A stretch of DNA of 64,000 bases from Hyphomicrobium sp. (GTDB lineage: Bacteria; Pseudomonadota; Alphaproteobacteria; Rhizobiales; Hyphomicrobiaceae): the NCBI GenBank assembly GCA_002928515.1, contig PERI01000004.1, positions 215,625 to 279,624 of the forward strand, read 5' to 3'. Both the position numbers and the translations under genes were made by a program. The notes under the pieces are model-generated. The model did not search any database and was not told where the DNA came from. It saw only the letters and a list, made by a program, of their open reading frames with translations. Of this stretch, positions 62,307 through 64,000 are shown piece by piece (positions within the stretch are counted from its first letter, which is position 1; each line of letters opens with the position of its first letter).

Positions 62307-64000
62307 ATGCTGCGCAAATTCCTGGCAGCAGCGTTCGTTCTTCTGATCTCATGCCCCGGCATCGCTCACGCGCTTTGCAGCACACCAACGGCATCAGCCG
62401 GAGGCTTTCAATACTTCCCCGCAGACAATATCTGGAAATTTTGCGACGGCACGAACTGGAAGGATTTTAGTTGTGAAGTGGAGCAGTCAAGTTGCGGGTC
62501 GCTAGGAACCTGGACTGCAAGAACGGCTGCGGATGTCAGCCCTTGGTATTCCATCACCTACGGCAACGGGCTGTTCGTTGCGGTGGCTGCCAACGGCACA
62601 AACCGTGTGATGACTTCGCCTGATGGCATCACCTGGACGGCGCGCACGGCGGCACAGGCCAACCCCTGGTATTCCGTCACCTACGGGAACGGACTGTTCG
62701 TCTCAGTGGCTAATAGCGGAACGAACCAGGTGATGACCTCGCCTGACGGCATCACCTGGACGGCGCGAACAGCTTCCAACGTCCATTTCTGGAATTCTGT
62801 CACCTATGGCAACGGTTTGTTTGTCGCTGTCGCCACCGGGGGCGGCGGCGGAAACCGTGTGATGACCTCGCCTGACGGCATCACCTGGACCGGGCGCACA
62901 GCAGCGGCCGCGAACATGTGGAATTCTGTCACCTACGGAAATGGTCTGTTCGTCGCGGTATCGGGTGACGGTACGAACCGTGTGATGACCTCGCCTGACG
63001 GCATCAACTGGACGGGGCGTACAGCGGCAGAGGCAAATACGTGGAGTGCTGTCACCTACGGAAACGCGCTGTTTGTAGCGGTGTCAGGTGACGGCACGAA
63101 CCGTGTGATGACCTCGCCAGATGGCATCACCTGGACGGCGCGCACCGCGACGGAGGCAAATGCATGGGCTACCATTACCCACGGCAACGGATTGTTCGTC
63201 GCGGTGGCTACTACCGGCACAAACCGTGTGATGTATTCGCCTGACGGCATCACCTGGACGGCGAGTGCTGCGGCGCAGGCGAATACATGGACTTCCGTTA
63301 CTTACGGCAACCAGCGATTCGTCGCGGTATCGCGCGTTGGTACAAACCTTGTGATGACGTCGGATTGCGGTGCCGCGCCTACTACAATCTTCCTAACCCG
63401 TGCGACCATGCTTGTGGACGGTGGCGTTTGGACAGTGCCTGCCGACTTCACATCTCAGAACACGATCCATGTCATCGGTGCTGGCGGCGGCGGCGATACC
63501 GCGTCCGGTGGTGGTGGCGGTGGCGGCGGTGCTTATTCATATGTAGCGAATCTTTCGCTCTCGCCGGGTGGAAGTGTAACCTACAACGTTGGCGCGGGCG
63601 GTGCTGCTGGAACGACAGGCGGCGATACGTTTTTCAACCGCACGGCGGGCAGCGCAAACACTTGTGCCGATACCAATGCCGTCTGTGCCAAGGGGGGTAT
63701 TGGCGCGACGACGGCAACAGGAGCAACAGGCGGTACAGCGGCGGCCAGTTTCCCGGTGGCGAACGCGCTGTCGGGCGGCAACGGTGGCAATGGCGGCGGT
63801 GCGGCCAATGATGGCGGCGGTGGTGGCGGCGGCGCGGCTGGTCCGAACGGCGCAGGGGCAAACGGCGGTATTGGGCGCGCAGGCGCGCCCGGTGGTGGCG
63901 GCGGCGGCGGTGGTGCAAACGGTGGCTCGGCAGGCGCAGGCGCGACAAGCGCCAGCGGTGTCGCGGGCGGCAATGGCCGTAGCGGAGCCGGCGGCGGTAT
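62307..64000 (+). CDS. secreted seven-repeat glycine-rich protein, 3' end missing, apparent frameshift
   Basis: From ATG 62,307 a signal peptide (MLRKFLAAAFVLLISCPGIA) is followed by FPADNIWKFCDGTNWKGF and a TAG at 62,469. One base less in the AAA at 62,460-62,462 would instead continue as NWKDFSCEVEQ into seven repeats (62,506-63,372) of about 41 residues, each like WYSVTYGNGLFVAV and GTNRVMTSPDGITWTART. Then a spacer and a glycine-rich domain of the phage-tail type (IHVIGAGGGGD, SLSPGGSVTYNVGAGG) run to the window end without a stop. The repeats suggest a propeller. Either a real frameshift or a sequencing error. Confidence 0.68.
   Translation, partial: MLRKFLAAAFVLLISCPGIAHALCSTPTASAGGFQYFPADNIWKFCDGTNWKDFSCEVEQSSCGSLGTWTARTAADVSPWYSITYGNGLFVAVAANGTNRVMTSPDGITWTARTAAQANPWYSVTYGNGLFVSVANSGTNQVMTSPDGITWTARTASNVHFWNSVTYGNGLFVAVATGGGGGNRVMTSPDGITWTGRTAAAANMWNSVTYGNGLFVAVSGDGTNRVMTSPDGINWTGRTAAEANTWSAVTYGNALFVAVSGDGTNRVMTSPDGITWTARTATEANAWATITHGNGLFVAVATTGTNRVMYSPDGITWTASAAAQANTWTSVTYGNQRFVAVSRVGTNLVMTSDCGAAPTTIFLTRATMLVDGGVWTVPADFTSQNTIHVIGAGGGGDTASGGGGGGGGAYSYVANLSLSPGGSVTYNVGAGGAAGTTGGDTFFNRTAGSANTCADTNAVCAKGGIGATTATGATGGTAAASFPVANALSGGNGGNGGGAANDGGGGGGGAAGPNGAGANGGIGRAGAPGGGGGGGGANGGSAGAGATSASGVAGGNGRSGAGGG
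62506..63372 (+). repeat. seven tandem propeller-like coding repeats
   Basis: Seven copies with a period near 123 bp, for example starting at TGG 62,512, 62,635 and 62,758. The codons, not only the residues, are shared (GTGATGACCTCGCCTGA recurs), so the array expanded recently. The third copy has a five-glycine insert; the last two have drifted. Confidence 0.85.

Noticed and set aside
62506..63372. Regular repeats considered as a CRISPR array
   Set aside because: The period of about 123 bp is a whole number of codons, the whole unit is conserved and open in one frame, and there are no unique spacers; these are protein repeats.
63581..63973. 130-codon Pro/Ala-rich frame on the minus strand
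   Set aside because: It is the complement of the glycine-rich coding region (GGC/GGT read as GCC/ACC).

Overview
The window looks like one chromosome segment of an alphaproteobacterium, most likely of the order Hyphomicrobiales (Rhizobiales). The evidence is gene content and order: ispH-thrB-rnhA-peroxiredoxin, the ctaC-ctaD-ctaB-coxF-ctaG-ctaE cytochrome oxidase cluster followed by DUF983 and SURF1, an IalB protein, BcsS, a fused PabB/PabC, and an initiator tRNA with an A-U/G-C/G-C anticodon stem end. The genus cannot be fixed from the sequence alone.

Positions 1 to about 38,850 are ordinary core chromosome. They hold isoprenoid, threonine and folate synthesis, a minus-strand operon thrC - M16 peptidase - GNAT - GGDEF/EAL protein, the aa3 oxidase cluster with two clear internal terminators, a tetR-RND efflux operon, a DevBCA/MacB-like ABC exporter, envelope proteins (IalB, BcsS, YARHG, DUF2147, DUF533) and several unrecognised proteins. 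The core ends at an intact initiator tRNA-Met (38,775-38,851).

From the 3' end of that tRNA to the end of the window the content is accessory and looks like one or more nested genomic islands. A large serine recombinase is fused in frame to the antisense of the tRNA, and a second copy of the tRNA end lies 66 bp away. Next come an excisionase-like gene, a tyrosine integrase and a 49-nt 3' half of a tRNA-Arg(CCU), which marks a second attachment site.

Positions 42.7-56.1 kb are a defence block. A class II Fic protein is divergent from a long operon: half-length HsdS, HsdM, full HsdS, DUF3800, HsdR, YgjP-type metallopeptidase, metallophosphoesterase and an HSP90-like ATPase. The operon promoter sits between two copies of a palindrome, TGCATCAT-N5-ATGATGCA, with a perfect 16-bp palindrome in front of fic. 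The half HsdS may itself read this symmetrical site, but that is inference. The metallophosphoesterase/HSP90-like pair at the operon end is the best candidate for an undescribed defence module.

Positions 56.2-64 kb carry small island genes, an unrecognised two-gene cassette with a glycine-zipper-like hydrophobic segment, DUF2958 plus an ArdC-type antirestriction protein behind a long inverted repeat, a possible DUF6998-like nuclease, and a secreted seven-repeat (propeller-like) glycine-rich protein. That last gene runs off the window and has an apparent frameshift near 62,460. The island thus carries both restriction and antirestriction functions. No rRNA, CRISPR array or insertion sequence was seen.
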